Shown: positions 1-8,649, numbered from the stretch's first letter. The stretch is DNA of 64,000 bases from Flavobacterium sp. KACC 22763 (GCF_028736155.1 NZ_CP117879.1:434001-498000); one strand, 5' to 3'. The notes: generated by a model not told the origin, from the letters alone. Made by a program: numbers and translations.

Positions 1-921
1 GTTTGCTAAAACTTCGTCAATACGCCAATAGTATGTCGCGCCTGTATATAATCCGCTTACTTGATAAGAATTGCTAGCTAAAGCTTGGTTTCCTTTAAAT
101 TCTGGAGAAGATGTTGTAGCATTGTCAACAGCTGTTTGGTCTGTTCCAAAATAAATATTATGAGAAACAGCATTTGCAGCGGCTGTCCATTGCAATAATT
201 TTCCGCTAGAGGTTAATTCGACATGTTCGTCATTTTGTTTTGGGTTTGGATTTGTAGCTTGATAAAAAATATTAGGCGTATTTAACTCAAAACCATTAAG
301 AATGAAGTTTTTGACATTTTCTGTTCCAGAAGTTTCAGCTGCCATTAGAATCACAACATCAGTTCCTGCTGTCGCTTGAAATTTTAAATAAGTAGATTTA
401 GCATCAGCAGTTTTAGTTGCTCGAACTGATGGAATTAAATTATCTACTACTAAATTTCCATTGACAGAAATATCTATTGGACTAAAGGTATTGGTTGTTG
501 GACTGTCTACATTATTAAAAAAGGCTAATAATGTATGTTCGCCAGTTGCTAAACCGCTTATTTTAAGTTCGATCTGCGCGCCTAGATTTGCAGTTGTGCC
601 CTTTACGGTAAGTCCGTCAGAGACCAATCGGGCATAATAAGGAGCTTGAATTCCTGCTTTGTACCAATTGGTTCCTAAGTTATCTCCATTGTTTCCAACG
701 CGAGTAATGGTAAACGTAACTCCATTTTCAGAATAAGTGCTAGTGTTGCCAGAAGCGATTACCCAAGCAGTATAATCAGGGTCGTTTACTTCTGCTTTAG
801 GTCTTCCTGACTGATCAAAATCAATTTTTACAATCGGATTTTGGGCAAAAATCTTGTTTACCGACGTAATTAGGCAGATTACTGCCGCTACTACGGAGAG
901 TTTTAAGTAATTTTTCAGCAT
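1..921 (-). CDS. Secreted surface protein, N-terminal 307 residues (partial)
   Basis: The frame is open from an ATG at 919-921 to the window edge, so the C-terminus lies outside. Reading the minus strand gives a Sec signal peptide (MLKNYLKLSVVAAVICLI, then ...NKIFAQ) and a mature protein starting NPIVKIDFDQSGRPKAEVND. The first ~190 residues look like a beta-sandwich carbohydrate-binding-type module. From about residue 225 a fibronectin-III-like segment begins (LTSSGKLLQWTAAANAVSHN ... GATYYWRIDEV). This architecture is common in secreted polysaccharide-degrading or binding proteins of Bacteroidota, often with a catalytic domain and a type IX sorting signal further on. The missing C-terminus prevents a specific call. 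It is not a shadow: the signal peptide and continuous sensible translation support it. Confidence 0.75.
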   Translation of the reverse strand, partial: MLKNYLKLSVVAAVICLITSVNKIFAQNPIVKIDFDQSGRPKAEVNDPDYTAWVIASGNTSTYSENGVTFTITRVGNNGDNLGTNWYKAGIQAPYYARLVSDGLTVKGTTANLGAQIELKISGLATGEHTLLAFFNNVDSPTTNTFSPIDISVNGNLVVDNLIPSVRATKTADAKSTYLKFQATAGTDVVILMAAETSGTENVKNFILNGFELNTPNIFYQATNPNPKQNDEHVELTSSGKLLQWTAAANAVSHNIYFGTDQTAVDNATTSSPEFKGNQALASNSYQVSGLYTGATYYWRIDEVLAN

Positions 922-1282
922 GTCAAATTGTGGTTTGGTTAGTAAGCAATAATGTATGTCGAAGAAATTAACGGACTGATTGTCAGTTTTGAATAATTAA
1001 TTTCGACTTTTGTAAAGTTTATTATTACTTAAAATAAAACTATCCTGCACAATGCTGTTCTGCTTGATGTATTATTATGAAATCTAGACAAAAAACAAGA
1101 TCGTTCCCTTCTTTTAGGCTAATTTTTTTAATACTCGATATCTGATAAATACAGGGATTGATCCAAATAAAGCTTATAAAATATAATTAATTGAAGAAAA
1201 TAAAAAAGAAACTAAAAAATGAGAATGAAGGAAAATTTTAACCAGAACGGTTTTTGAAATTTAAAAGAGAGGGAGAAGAAAA
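922..1282. other. Gene-free interval, no structure recognised
   Basis: This AT-rich gap lies between the start of the secreted protein gene and the end of the next minus-strand gene. I saw no convincing ORF, long hairpin or perfect promoter box. It presumably holds the promoter of the leftward surface-protein gene. Confidence 0.4.
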
Positions 1283-1585
1283 CTAATCTTTAAACAAAAA
1301 TCCAAGTCCCATGTTTTTAAGCATTTTCTTTTCAAAGTTCCAAAAGAATTTAAATTGCCCAAAAATAGTTCCGATAGCAACCAATAGCACTTGATAAATC
1401 GGGAAGATGACAATAAGGCGAATAAGTGTAAACCAGCCACCAAAATCTTCTTTAGTAATTCCTAGCCAAACGCAGAAGGGTTTAGACAGCCAAGCAGATG
1501 CCGATCCTGTGATGGCAAAAACGATAAATATAATTACGGCTTGTAAATTGGAGGTGATTCCCCAGCGTTTTTTTAATCTGTTCAT
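1283..1585 (-). CDS. Small two-helix membrane protein (DUF6787-like)
   Basis: A 100-residue protein with two hydrophobic helices (about residues 15-38 and 50-75) and a basic C-terminal end containing QFKFFWNFEKKML. The pattern matches a small Bacteroidota family that I recall as DUF6787, whose function is unknown. Homologues have sometimes been labelled prolipoprotein diacylglyceryl transferase, but at 100 residues and without that enzyme's motifs this label would be wrong. The family assignment is from memory of the motif. Confidence 0.7.
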   Translation of the reverse strand: MNRLKKRWGITSNLQAVIIFIVFAITGSASAWLSKPFCVWLGITKEDFGGWFTLIRLIVIFPIYQVLLVAIGTIFGQFKFFWNFEKKMLKNMGLGFLFKD

Positions 1586-1616
1586 TGCTATTTGTAATGA
1601 TTACAAATATAGTACA

Positions 1617-2057
1617 TTATCTTGACGGAACATAACCCCAAAGCTTTTGTTTGTAAGTATTTTGAAAATAAATCATGTAATTGTAAATTAGGTAATTTAC
1701 TTCATAGCCGTAATGAATGTCAGGACGATAGTCAATTGACATTTCATATAGATTTGGGTTATATCGCTGTGGCTGCAAAACACGATTATTCCATTCTGTT
1801 ACATACAGTTTGTTTTTGTTTTCAAGATATTCTAATGAATGATAATTTCGAGGGTAAGCTCTAGAAACAAGCCAATTGCTAAAGCCATTATCAATAATAA
1901 TAACTTCGTATTCAAGTGAATCATTTGCAATTCTAACGGTATCGCTTATTTTTTTATTTGATGAAGATGCAGTATCTGTGCTTGCAATATTCTGAGAAGC
2001 AGAAGAGCAAGCCATAATAGTGAGTAAAACAATTAATATGGAAACGCATTTTTTCAT
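1617..2057 (-). CDS. Lipoprotein, DUF6146-like
   Basis: This 146-residue protein starts with a lipoprotein signal peptide (MKKCVSILIVLLTIMAC, lipobox IMAC with the Cys at residue 17). A Ser/Thr-rich linker follows, then a conserved C-terminal block with WLVSRAYPRNYHSLEYLENK, YVTEWNNRVLQPQRYNPNLY and DYRPDIHYGYEVNYLIYNY. That block is typical of a Bacteroidota lipoprotein family that I recall as DUF6146. No function is known. It is most likely anchored in the outer membrane facing the periplasm. Confidence 0.75.
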   Translation of the reverse strand: MKKCVSILIVLLTIMACSSASQNIASTDTASSSNKKISDTVRIANDSLEYEVIIIDNGFSNWLVSRAYPRNYHSLEYLENKNKLYVTEWNNRVLQPQRYNPNLYEMSIDYRPDIHYGYEVNYLIYNYMIYFQNTYKQKLWGYVPSR

Positions 2058-2093
2058 AGCATAAATTTACGAATATTTTTTTTGGTTCAGAGA

Positions 2094-2256
2094 GGCAAAG
2101 GTTTAAAGTAACAAAGGTTTAACATTCTTTTGAAGGTTCTAAGTTGCTAAGCTTCTAAGCTTTCTTTTTGGTTGTGTGCATAAAAGTAAAAAGCTGTTTG
2201 CGAGCAAACAGCTTTAAAAGCTTAGTATCTTAGAAACTTAGTGTCTTAGTGTCTTA
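2094..2256. repeat. Low-complexity flavobacterial intergenic repeat (CTTAG/CAAAGG type)
   Basis: The segment is built of degenerate short units such as CAAAGGTTTAA, CTAAGTTGCTAAGCTTCTAA and, further right, CTTAG repeated at about 7-12-base spacing (CTTAGTGTCTTAGTGTCTTA). It lies between two minus-strand genes and contains the hairpin annotated separately. It appears non-coding. Confidence 0.6.
2190..2215 (-). terminator. Intrinsic terminator of the DUF937 gene
   Basis: A perfect 11-bp stem (AAAGCTGTTTG with CAAACAGCTTT) closes a CGAG loop. On the minus strand it is followed by a T-rich stretch. It sits 43 bases past the stop codon of the DUF937 gene. Confidence 0.7.
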
Positions 2257-2257
2257 A

Positions 2258-2821
2258 CTATTTACTCCCAAATAGTTTCCCGATAAAACCTGCAATTCCT
2301 CCTTTACTTTTGGTAACTACAAGTACATCTGCAACGTCAACTTTTCCGTCACTGTTTTGGTCAAGTCCGAATTGCATTCCGTATTTAGAAATAGTATCCA
2401 TTATTCCAGAAGCTTGTCCGCTGTTTCCTGAAATGGAATTTATAATATCTGAGATTTGAAAACTGCTATCGTTTGGGTCTTTTGCTTTATTGACTAAAGA
2501 ACCTAAAATCTGCGGAATCAAATTGGAAGCTACTCCATTTGAATCAGCACTGCTCAAACCAAATTTTTCGCCAAGATTGCCACTCAATTGCTGTTGAATT
2601 TGCTGAACAACAGGATTAGAACTATCTATTGGAGAATTTCCGTTAAATAATCCGGCAATCTGATCTGTGTTTCCTTCAGAAACAATCTTTTTTAATCCTT
2701 CAAAAATAGAACTGCTTGTTTCGCTTATTACGGCGTCATTATGCTCATTTGGGACAGCTTTATTGTTTACAACAGCATCGCCTCCGTATTGCTGTACTAA
2801 TTGGGTTAATTGTTCAAACAT
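2258..2821 (-). CDS. DUF937 family protein with an EF-hand/dockerin-like loop
   Basis: A 187-residue protein with the alanine/serine/glutamine-rich helical repeats of DUF937 (QQIQQQLSGNLGEKFGLSSA; VASNLIPQILGSLVNKAKD). It has no signal peptide. Near the C-terminus DQNSDGKVDVADVL matches a calcium-binding EF-hand or dockerin loop (D-x-N-x-D-G-x-x-x-x-x-D), followed by GGIAGFIGKLFG. The family's role is unknown. The gene is monocistronic between two terminators. Confidence 0.8.
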   Translation of the reverse strand: MFEQLTQLVQQYGGDAVVNNKAVPNEHNDAVISETSSSIFEGLKKIVSEGNTDQIAGLFNGNSPIDSSNPVVQQIQQQLSGNLGEKFGLSSADSNGVASNLIPQILGSLVNKAKDPNDSSFQISDIINSISGNSGQASGIMDTISKYGMQFGLDQNSDGKVDVADVLVVTKSKGGIAGFIGKLFGSK

Positions 2822-2865
2822 GATATTTAGGGTTTAGATTACAAATCAAATTTAAACAAAAAAAG

Positions 2866-2901
2866 AAAGGGATTTATTAAACTGTGTTAATAAATCCCTT
2901 T
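2866..2901 (-). terminator. Terminator of the 122-residue membrane protein gene
   Basis: A 15-bp stem (AAAGGGATTTATTAA with TTAATAAATCCCTTT) encloses a short loop and is followed on the minus strand by a T-rich tract. Its sequence is almost the same as that of the terminator at 3362-3396. Confidence 0.75.
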
Positions 2902-2978
2902 TAAGTGATTTAATTATAGTTAATTAGCTTAATGAGATGGTTGAGCGTTATTTGTTTGATTTTAAATAAGAGTTAGTA

Positions 2979-3347
2979 TTAAATTTTTACTCCGCACCAA
3001 GTAGTTACATTTTTAGAATTAAATCCTGGGCAAGATTTGGTTTTGTTTTTCGGAAAAAATAAAACATCATTATGAAATGTACTCAGATTATAATAGTAAT
3101 TATTACAGTCTTCCCCATATCTCCAGACATCACTTGAACCATCATTTTGAATAGTTTCTTTAAAAGTAAAAATTGAAGATTGTTTCGGAATGAAATACTC
3201 TTTTTCAATGATAAGTGAAAATATGTTAGCAAAGATATTTGTATAGAATAAAGCAATTAAAGCAATAGATGCTATTAAAAGAGTAGTCCATTTTTGAACA
3301 GAATTTTTTTTATAAATTTTCGTCATATTAGATAAAGCTGATGCCAA
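2979..3347 (-). CDS. Small single-pass membrane protein of unknown function
   Basis: The 122-residue protein has a basic N-terminus, one strong hydrophobic helix (TTLLIASIALIALFYTNIFA, about residues 21-40) and a presumably extracytoplasmic domain with four cysteines (GEDCNNYYY, KSCPGF, TTWCGVKI). I do not recognise a family. Near-identical terminators flank the gene on both sides. Confidence 0.55.
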   Translation of the reverse strand: MASALSNMTKIYKKNSVQKWTTLLIASIALIALFYTNIFANIFSLIIEKEYFIPKQSSIFTFKETIQNDGSSDVWRYGEDCNNYYYNLSTFHNDVLFFPKNKTKSCPGFNSKNVTTWCGVKI

Positions 3348-3361
3348 AAATAGTAAAAAAG

Positions 3362-3396
3362 AAAGGGATTTACTACATATAGAAGTAAATCCCTTT
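3362..3396 (-). terminator. Intrinsic terminator of serA
   Basis: A 13-bp stem (AAAGGGATTTACT with AGTAAATCCCTTT) is followed on the minus strand by CTTTTTT. It lies 24 bases beyond the serA stop codon. Confidence 0.75.
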
Positions 3397-3419
3397 TGAA
3401 TAAGAATATTATAATTTTG

Positions 3420-4370
3420 TTAGCTCAACAAGGTAATAATTTGTGAAGCTAATTCTGTACCAATTCTATCTTGTGCTTCTCCTGTAGCAGCCCCAATGTG
3501 AGGAGTCAAAGAGATTTTAGAGTGCATTAAGATTGCCATTTCTGGTTTTGGCTCGCTTTCGAAAACATCTAAACCAGCAAAAGCAACTTTTCCTGAATCT
3601 AAAGCTTTTACTAAAGCTACTTCATCAATAACGCCTCCACGAGCACAGTTTACGATTCCAACTCCGTCTTTCATGATTTCAAGTTCTTTCTCTCCAATGA
3701 TATATCCATCTTGAGCAGGAACGTGTAATGTGATGAAATCTGCTTCTTTAAATAAAGACTCTAAAGATTGAGAAACGATTTTAGTTGTAATTGACTGTCC
3801 GTCAAAAAACTCAACTTTTACATCTACTTCAGGAATAAAGCTATCTGCAGCGATAACTTTCATACCTAAACCAAGAGCCATTTTTGCAGTAGCTTGTCCG
3901 ATACGACCAATACCAACAATACCTAAAGTTTTTCCTCTTAATTCAGTTCCGTTTGCGTAAGCTTTTTTCAAACCGTCAAAGTTTGAATCTCCTTCAAGAG
4001 GCATATTTCTGTTAGAATCATGTAAAAAACGTACACCAGAAAATAAGTGTCCGAATACTAATTCTGCAACAGACTCTGAAGATGAAGCAGGAGTATTAAT
4101 TACATGGATTCCTTTGCTTTTTGCATAATCCACATCGATATTATCCATACCAACACCACCACGACCGATGATTTTGATTCCAGGACAAGAATCGATAATA
4201 TCTTTACGAACTTTAGTTGCACTACGAACTAAAATTACGTCAATATTGTTATCATTTATATAGTTAGCTACTTGTTCTTGAGCTACTTTTGTAGTGATAA
4301 CTTCAAAACCGCCTTTTTCTAAGGCTAGAATTCCGCTTTTAGAAATTCCATCATTTGCTAATACTTTCAT
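3420..4370 (-). CDS. serA: D-3-phosphoglycerate dehydrogenase
   Basis: Oxidises 3-phosphoglycerate to 3-phosphohydroxypyruvate with NAD+, the first step of serine synthesis in the cytoplasm. At 316 residues it is the short form without an ACT regulatory domain. It has the 2-hydroxyacid dehydrogenase fold: an N-terminal substrate half (ILVRSATKVRKDIID), the Rossmann GIVGIGRIGQATAKMA near residue 150, the catalytic Arg block (VNCARGGVIDE) and the catalytic His block (SLTPHIGAATGEAQ). serC lies directly upstream in the same direction, which supports the serine-pathway assignment over another 2-hydroxyacid dehydrogenase. Without the ACT domain, serine feedback through that module is not expected. 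Confidence 0.9.
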   Translation of the reverse strand: MKVLANDGISKSGILALEKGGFEVITTKVAQEQVANYINDNNIDVILVRSATKVRKDIIDSCPGIKIIGRGGVGMDNIDVDYAKSKGIHVINTPASSSESVAELVFGHLFSGVRFLHDSNRNMPLEGDSNFDGLKKAYANGTELRGKTLGIVGIGRIGQATAKMALGLGMKVIAADSFIPEVDVKVEFFDGQSITTKIVSQSLESLFKEADFITLHVPAQDGYIIGEKELEIMKDGVGIVNCARGGVIDEVALVKALDSGKVAFAGLDVFESEPKPEMAILMHSKISLTPHIGAATGEAQDRIGTELASQIITLLS

Positions 4371-4389
4371 TGCAGGGTTTATTTTTTTG

Positions 4390-4518
4390 TTTGGTTTAAT
4401 CGCTTAACCGTTTATTTGTTTAACCGATAATCCAACTATTTGATTTTTCTTTTTTGATATTTTAAAGCATTTTTTTGTCGATTAAACAGTTAAACAAATT
4501 AACGATTAACCGAAAAAA
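4390..4518. repeat. Intergenic direct/inverted TTAACC-type repeat between serC and serA
   Basis: Two blocks rich in TTAACCG, TTTGTTTAAC and CGATTAA units (about 4395-4430 and 4475-4515) flank a T-rich centre. The blocks are partly inverted relative to each other. This matches the heptamer-like spacer repeats often found between flavobacterial genes. No gene is present. Confidence 0.5.
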
Positions 4519-4521
4519 AAA

Positions 4522-5592
4522 TTAAACTTTGCTTTCCAATGCTTTCATTACGTCAACCAAAACCTGAACGCTTTCAATTGGCATAGCGTTGTAGATAGAA
4601 GCTCTGTAACCGCCAACAGAACGGTGTCCTGGCAATCCAGAAATGTTTGCCGCTTTCCATAAAGCATCAAAAGTTTCTGTATGATCAGGGTTTGTCAGTA
4701 AGAAAGTTACGTTCATGTTTGAACGATCTTCTACAGCAGCTGCACCTTTAAATAATGGATTTCTGTCGATTTCAGCGTAAAGTAATTCAGCTTTAGCGTT
4801 GTTTAATTTTTCAACAGCAGCGATTCCGCCTTTTTCTTTAATCCATTGTAAAGTTAAAAGAGAAACGTAAACAGCAAATACAGGTGGAGTATTGTACATA
4901 CTTTCGCCTTTAATGTGTTTAGCATAATCTAGCATACTCGGAATAGTTTTTCCGTTTTTGCCTAAGATTTCTTCTTTAACCACTACTAGAGTAGTTCCTG
5001 CAGGGCCCATATTTTTTTGAGCACCAGCGTAGATTAAATCAAATTTAGAGAAATCTAATTCACGTGAAAAAATATCAGAACTCATATCGCATACAACAGG
5101 AACATTTGTTGCTGGGAATTCTTTCATTTGAGTTCCAAAGATGGTATTGTTACTTGTGCAGTGGAAATAGTCAGCATCAGCTGGAATTTCGTAACCTTTA
5201 GGAACATAAGTATAATTGTCTTCTTTTGAAGAAGCTACGACAACAGTTTCACCGAAAAGTTTAGCTTCTTTGATCGCCGCAGTTGCCCACGTTCCAGAAT
5301 CTAAATAAGCCGCTTTTCCGTTTTCTTTCATTAAGTTGTATGGAGCCATTAAGAATGCTGTGCTGGCACCACCTTGTAAAAATAAAGCTTGATAACCTTT
5401 TCCTTGAAGACCTAATAATTCTAAAGCAAGGGAACGAGCTTCCTCCATAACTGCAACGAAGTCTTTGCTTCGGTGCGAGATTTCAAGGATAGATAATCCT
5501 GAATCATTAAAATTTAAAATTGCTTTAGATGCCTTCTCAAAAACTTCCTGAGGTAAAATACTTGGTCCTGCGCTGTAGTTGTGTTTTTTCAT
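4522..5592 (-). CDS. serC: Phosphoserine aminotransferase
   Basis: A 356-residue PLP enzyme that transaminates 3-phosphohydroxypyruvate with glutamate to O-phosphoserine. The N-terminus MKKHNYSAGPSILPQEVFE and the blocks GKGYQALFLQGGASTAFLMA, CDMSSDIFSRELD and AGAQKNMGPAGTTLVVV (Schiff-base lysine in AQKN) are characteristic, as is the C-terminal GLPGHRSVGGYRASIYNAMP. The length is normal. It is the upstream partner of serA and probably cotranscribed with it, although 151 bases of repeat separate them. Confidence 0.95.
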   Translation of the reverse strand: MKKHNYSAGPSILPQEVFEKASKAILNFNDSGLSILEISHRSKDFVAVMEEARSLALELLGLQGKGYQALFLQGGASTAFLMAPYNLMKENGKAAYLDSGTWATAAIKEAKLFGETVVVASSKEDNYTYVPKGYEIPADADYFHCTSNNTIFGTQMKEFPATNVPVVCDMSSDIFSRELDFSKFDLIYAGAQKNMGPAGTTLVVVKEEILGKNGKTIPSMLDYAKHIKGESMYNTPPVFAVYVSLLTLQWIKEKGGIAAVEKLNNAKAELLYAEIDRNPLFKGAAAVEDRSNMNVTFLLTNPDHTETFDALWKAANISGLPGHRSVGGYRASIYNAMPIESVQVLVDVMKALESKV

Positions 5593-5685
5593 GGTTGTTG
5601 TTAATAGTCGAAAATTTTAAAGACGCAAATTTCGGCAATAAGAGCCGAAAAAGCGTTAAAATATTCGAAATAATTAAACAATTTA

Positions 5686-6753
5686 TTACTTTGTTGTTAA
5701 CAAAAACGTTATAGTATCCACATTGTCTGCGTAATCCCACAATTGAGGTTTTTGGGTTTCTCCAAATGCGATACTATTTGCAGTTAAATTATTGCTGACG
5801 ATGCATTGAATTTGATCTGCGTCTTCCTGAAGACGTTTTTGGAGTTCTTGTAGGTTTTCGTAGTATTCATAAAATACACTCGAAATAGGCGAAGCATAAC
5901 TCGAATCTTCTTTTAAAGTTAAAAATCCGTTATCTAATAATTTGAAATTACTCATTAAGAAAACAGCCTTATTGTAATCATAATTATTAGCGAATTTTTC
6001 ATAATGAATGACATCTTGATATTTGAACATTGCCTGAAAAAAAGCTTCAAAAGAATAGCCTTTCGGAATATACAATTTTGAAACATTTCGACATCCTAAA
6101 CCAAAGTATCTGAAAATATCTTCACCAAGTGCTTCTAACTCTTCATTAGTTTCTTTTCCAGTTAAAATCGCAGCCGAATTTCTGTTTTTACGAATAATTG
6201 AAGGTTTGTCTTTAAAATAATATTCAAAATAACGAGCAGTATTGTTGCTTCCAGTTGCAATTACAGCATCAAAGTTTTCTAGTTTTCCTTCTACGAAAGT
6301 GATTCTGTCTTTCAGAGTTTCATCAACAGCAATTAAATATTTAGCTAAAAACGGCAGTAAATGCTGATCATTTGACGAAGTCTTGATTAAAGCTTTATTT
6401 CCAGTTATTAAAACAGATAAGAAATCGTGAAAACCTACTAACGGAATATTTCCAGCTAAGATTAGAGCGATAGTTTTTGGATTTTCATCATTTTCCTCAA
6501 TTTTATATGAAGAAAGCCATTTGTCTATATTTTCTTTTGTTAAAGCTTCCGCCCAAGATTGTATAGAGAAATATACTTGTTCGGGAGTATACCATCCATT
6601 ATGAGATTGCGATAAATGAATTAGATTTTCGAAATCTTCAAAAAAGATATCGTTATATAAAACGTCAGATTTTTGCGCGGAAGCACTTTCAGAAAACTGA
6701 CTTAAAAATTTTCCTAATTCAACAAAAACACTTTTTTTTGTTTCTAATGTCAT
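5686..6753 (-). CDS. Acyl-CoA reductase-like (LuxC-fold) protein
   Basis: A 355-residue protein of the acyl-CoA reductase/LuxC family within the aldehyde dehydrogenase superfamily. Supporting blocks are TIALILAGNIPLVGFHDFLS (nucleotide-binding region), NKALIKTSSNDQHLLPFLAK, AVIATGSNNTARYFEYYF and the probable nucleophile region GEDIFRYFGLGCRNVSKLYI, where the Cys would be catalytic. The reaction would be reduction of an acyl-CoA or acyl thioester to the aldehyde, with an unknown substrate. It lies upstream of serC and divergent from a ferredoxin gene. No luciferase or fatty-acid-diversion genes are nearby, so a bioluminescence role is not implied. Confidence 0.8.
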   Translation of the reverse strand: MTLETKKSVFVELGKFLSQFSESASAQKSDVLYNDIFFEDFENLIHLSQSHNGWYTPEQVYFSIQSWAEALTKENIDKWLSSYKIEENDENPKTIALILAGNIPLVGFHDFLSVLITGNKALIKTSSNDQHLLPFLAKYLIAVDETLKDRITFVEGKLENFDAVIATGSNNTARYFEYYFKDKPSIIRKNRNSAAILTGKETNEELEALGEDIFRYFGLGCRNVSKLYIPKGYSFEAFFQAMFKYQDVIHYEKFANNYDYNKAVFLMSNFKLLDNGFLTLKEDSSYASPISSVFYEYYENLQELQKRLQEDADQIQCIVSNNLTANSIAFGETQKPQLWDYADNVDTITFLLTTK

Positions 6754-6811
6754 AATGTTTGTTTATGAATTGTTTTGATTGTAATTTTGCACAAAAATAA
6801 GCATAATTAAG

Positions 6812-6940
6812 TCGAAAGACAAAAGTCCAAAGTCCAAAGTCGAAAGTTGAAAAGGCTTTTATACTTTTAACTTTAATACTTTCAAACTTTATGACATATT
6901 TTATGACTTTAGACTTTATGACTTTTAAACTTTAAGACTA
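6812..6940. repeat. Inverted array of AAAGTC-type units
   Basis: The left half carries repeated AAAGTC-like units (AAAAGTCCAAAGTCCAAAGT) and the right half their complement (GACTTTAGACTTTATGACTT), so the region can fold back on itself. It fills the divergent gap between the acyl-CoA reductase and ferredoxin genes, where both promoters must lie. Arrays of this kind are common in flavobacterial spacers. Confidence 0.6.
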
Positions 6941-6945
6941 AAAAG

Positions 6946-7296
6946 ATGGCAATTATTATAACTGACGAATGCATCAATTGTGGGGCTTGCGAACCAGAGT
7001 GCCCAAATACAGCAATATATGAAGGAGCAGATGATTGGAGATATAAAGACGGAACAAGTCTTTCTGGAAAAATAGTTTTACCTGACGGAACTGAAGTTGA
7101 CGCTGATGATGCGCAGACTCCAATTTCTGACGAAATCTATTATATCGTACCAGGAAAATGTACAGAATGTAAAGGTTTTCACGATGAGCCTCAATGTGCT
7201 GCTGTTTGTCCTGTTGACTGTTGTGTACCTGATGATAATCACGTTGAAGACGAAGAAACTTTGTTAGAGAGACAAGCTTTTTTACATAACGAGTAA
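6946..7296 (+). CDS. Ferredoxin with two 4Fe-4S clusters
   Basis: This 116-residue electron carrier has two cluster-binding blocks. The first is CINCGACEPECPNTAIYEG near the N-terminus. The second is CTECKGFHDEPQCAAVCPVD near residue 66-86, with an insertion between its second and third cysteines typical of the Alvin/Bacteroidota 4Fe-4S dicluster type. An acidic insert separates them and an acidic tail follows. It is divergent from the acyl-CoA reductase gene and ends at a strong terminator. Confidence 0.92.
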   Translation: MAIIITDECINCGACEPECPNTAIYEGADDWRYKDGTSLSGKIVLPDGTEVDADDAQTPISDEIYYIVPGKCTECKGFHDEPQCAAVCPVDCCVPDDNHVEDEETLLERQAFLHNE

Positions 7297-7320
7297 AAAA
7301 ACGCTGTTTAATTAATATAG

Positions 7321-7352
7321 AATCCTGAGTTGAAAAACTCAGGATTTTTTTT
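7321..7352 (+). terminator. Intrinsic terminator of the ferredoxin gene
   Basis: An 11-bp perfect stem (AATCCTGAGTT with AACTCAGGATT) closed by a GAAA tetraloop and followed by six T residues, 25 bases after the stop codon. Confidence 0.9.
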
Positions 7353-7461
7353 GCCCTGATTTCAGGTATTTGTAAAAGTTAGTCTCTTGATAGCGAATGT
7401 TTTATTTTTTGGACTGTTGCTTTATTGTTAGAAAAATAATACTTTAGTTGAAAAAATAACA

Positions 7462-8631
7462 ATGCCTATGAAGAAATTGCTACTTTTATTTATCGTTTTA
7501 CTTAACTATTTAAGCGTTTTTGCACAAAAGGAAGAGTATTCTATTATTGTTAAGGATATAGAAACCATGGAGCCAATACAAAATGCTACGGTTAAAATAA
7601 TGAAAACACAGCAAATTTTATTGAGCAATGAAGAAGGAAAAGTTACTTTTATGCTAACTGGTGGATCTAATGTTCAGGTTTCTGAAACTAATTATGAAGA
7701 TTTGACCGTACGCTGGACTTCTTTGAACGGAGAGCAAAAATTTGTTGTTTATTTAAAGAGCAAAAACAATAAATTAGATGAAGTAGTTTTGTCTAAGGAA
7801 TCTCCAGAAAAAACACTTCAGAAATTGGTTAACAATTCTACAAAGAAAATTAGCATTTCCCATAGACAGAAAGTATATGTGAGAGAGTTTTTTATGCTCG
7901 ACAATCAGTACACGTATTATAATGATGGTTTGGTGAATTTTCAATTTGATAAAAATAATAATGAAACCACTTTACTGGTGGAGCAAAATCGTTCTTACGG
8001 ATTATTAGAAGCAGATGTAAGTGCTGATTTGAAAGGGTATAATTTGAATGATATAATGGAGAATTATTCGAATTTTAAATACTTAAAACCTTTATTGGAT
8101 TCAAAAGCCAAAAAGGAATATGATTTTACAACTAAAGGACATTCTAAAAATAAAGATTACTACGTAATGTCAGTTGTTCCGCTGGATAAAGCTAAAGAAG
8201 CAATTGATAATTTTGAAATCATTTATGATCCTTTAAAAAAGATTATTGTGGAATTTACTATTTCTGTTACGCCTGCAACTCTTGATAAAGTGGAAGAGAA
8301 GACAAAAGAAGGTGATAAAAACATGACAAAATCATTTGTTAAAGTAAATTATAGATGGGATGGAACTGATTACTACTTATTGAGCTCCAATGAAGAAATT
8401 GGCTATAATCTTGTTTTGAAGGATAAAACTAAAAATATTCAAGTAAGAAATAGTTTTGTTACAACAGGTTTTAATAAACAGAATTTTACTTATAATGAAA
8501 GTGACGTCTTTAAAGAAAAATCGCTTTTTAATAAGAAAAACAAAATCCTGACCAATTATTGGGACATTTCAGGATTTACAGCTACCGATGAAGAAAAAGC
8601 AATCATCGCATCTTTAGAGTTTAAATTGTAA
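7462..8631 (+). CDS. Secreted protein with carboxypeptidase-regulatory-like domain
   Basis: A 389-residue exported protein with signal peptide MKKLLLLFIVLLNYLSVFAQ; the start could be the ATG at 7462 or the one at 7468. Residues ~22-110 form a CarboxypepD_reg-like beta-sandwich (IIVKDIETMEPIQNATVKIM ... KNNKLDEVVLSK) like the prefix of SusC-type receptors, but no plug or barrel follows. The remainder is a beta-rich periplasmic or surface domain without a recognised family. The gene stands alone between two terminators and its function is unknown. Confidence 0.7.
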   Translation: MPMKKLLLLFIVLLNYLSVFAQKEEYSIIVKDIETMEPIQNATVKIMKTQQILLSNEEGKVTFMLTGGSNVQVSETNYEDLTVRWTSLNGEQKFVVYLKSKNNKLDEVVLSKESPEKTLQKLVNNSTKKISISHRQKVYVREFFMLDNQYTYYNDGLVNFQFDKNNNETTLLVEQNRSYGLLEADVSADLKGYNLNDIMENYSNFKYLKPLLDSKAKKEYDFTTKGHSKNKDYYVMSVVPLDKAKEAIDNFEIIYDPLKKIIVEFTISVTPATLDKVEEKTKEGDKNMTKSFVKVNYRWDGTDYYLLSSNEEIGYNLVLKDKTKNIQVRNSFVTTGFNKQNFTYNESDVFKEKSLFNKKNKILTNYWDISGFTATDEEKAIIASLEFKL

Positions 8632-8649
8632 TTATAAATAGAAATGAAA

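Noticed and set aside
1283-1585. Prolipoprotein diacylglyceryl transferase
   Set aside because: Only two membrane helices and 100 residues; the enzyme needs about seven helices and its signature is missing.
5529-5740. Small frames on both strands around the serC start
   Set aside because: They straddle the start of serC and the end of the acyl-CoA reductase gene and have no plausible start region or protein pattern.
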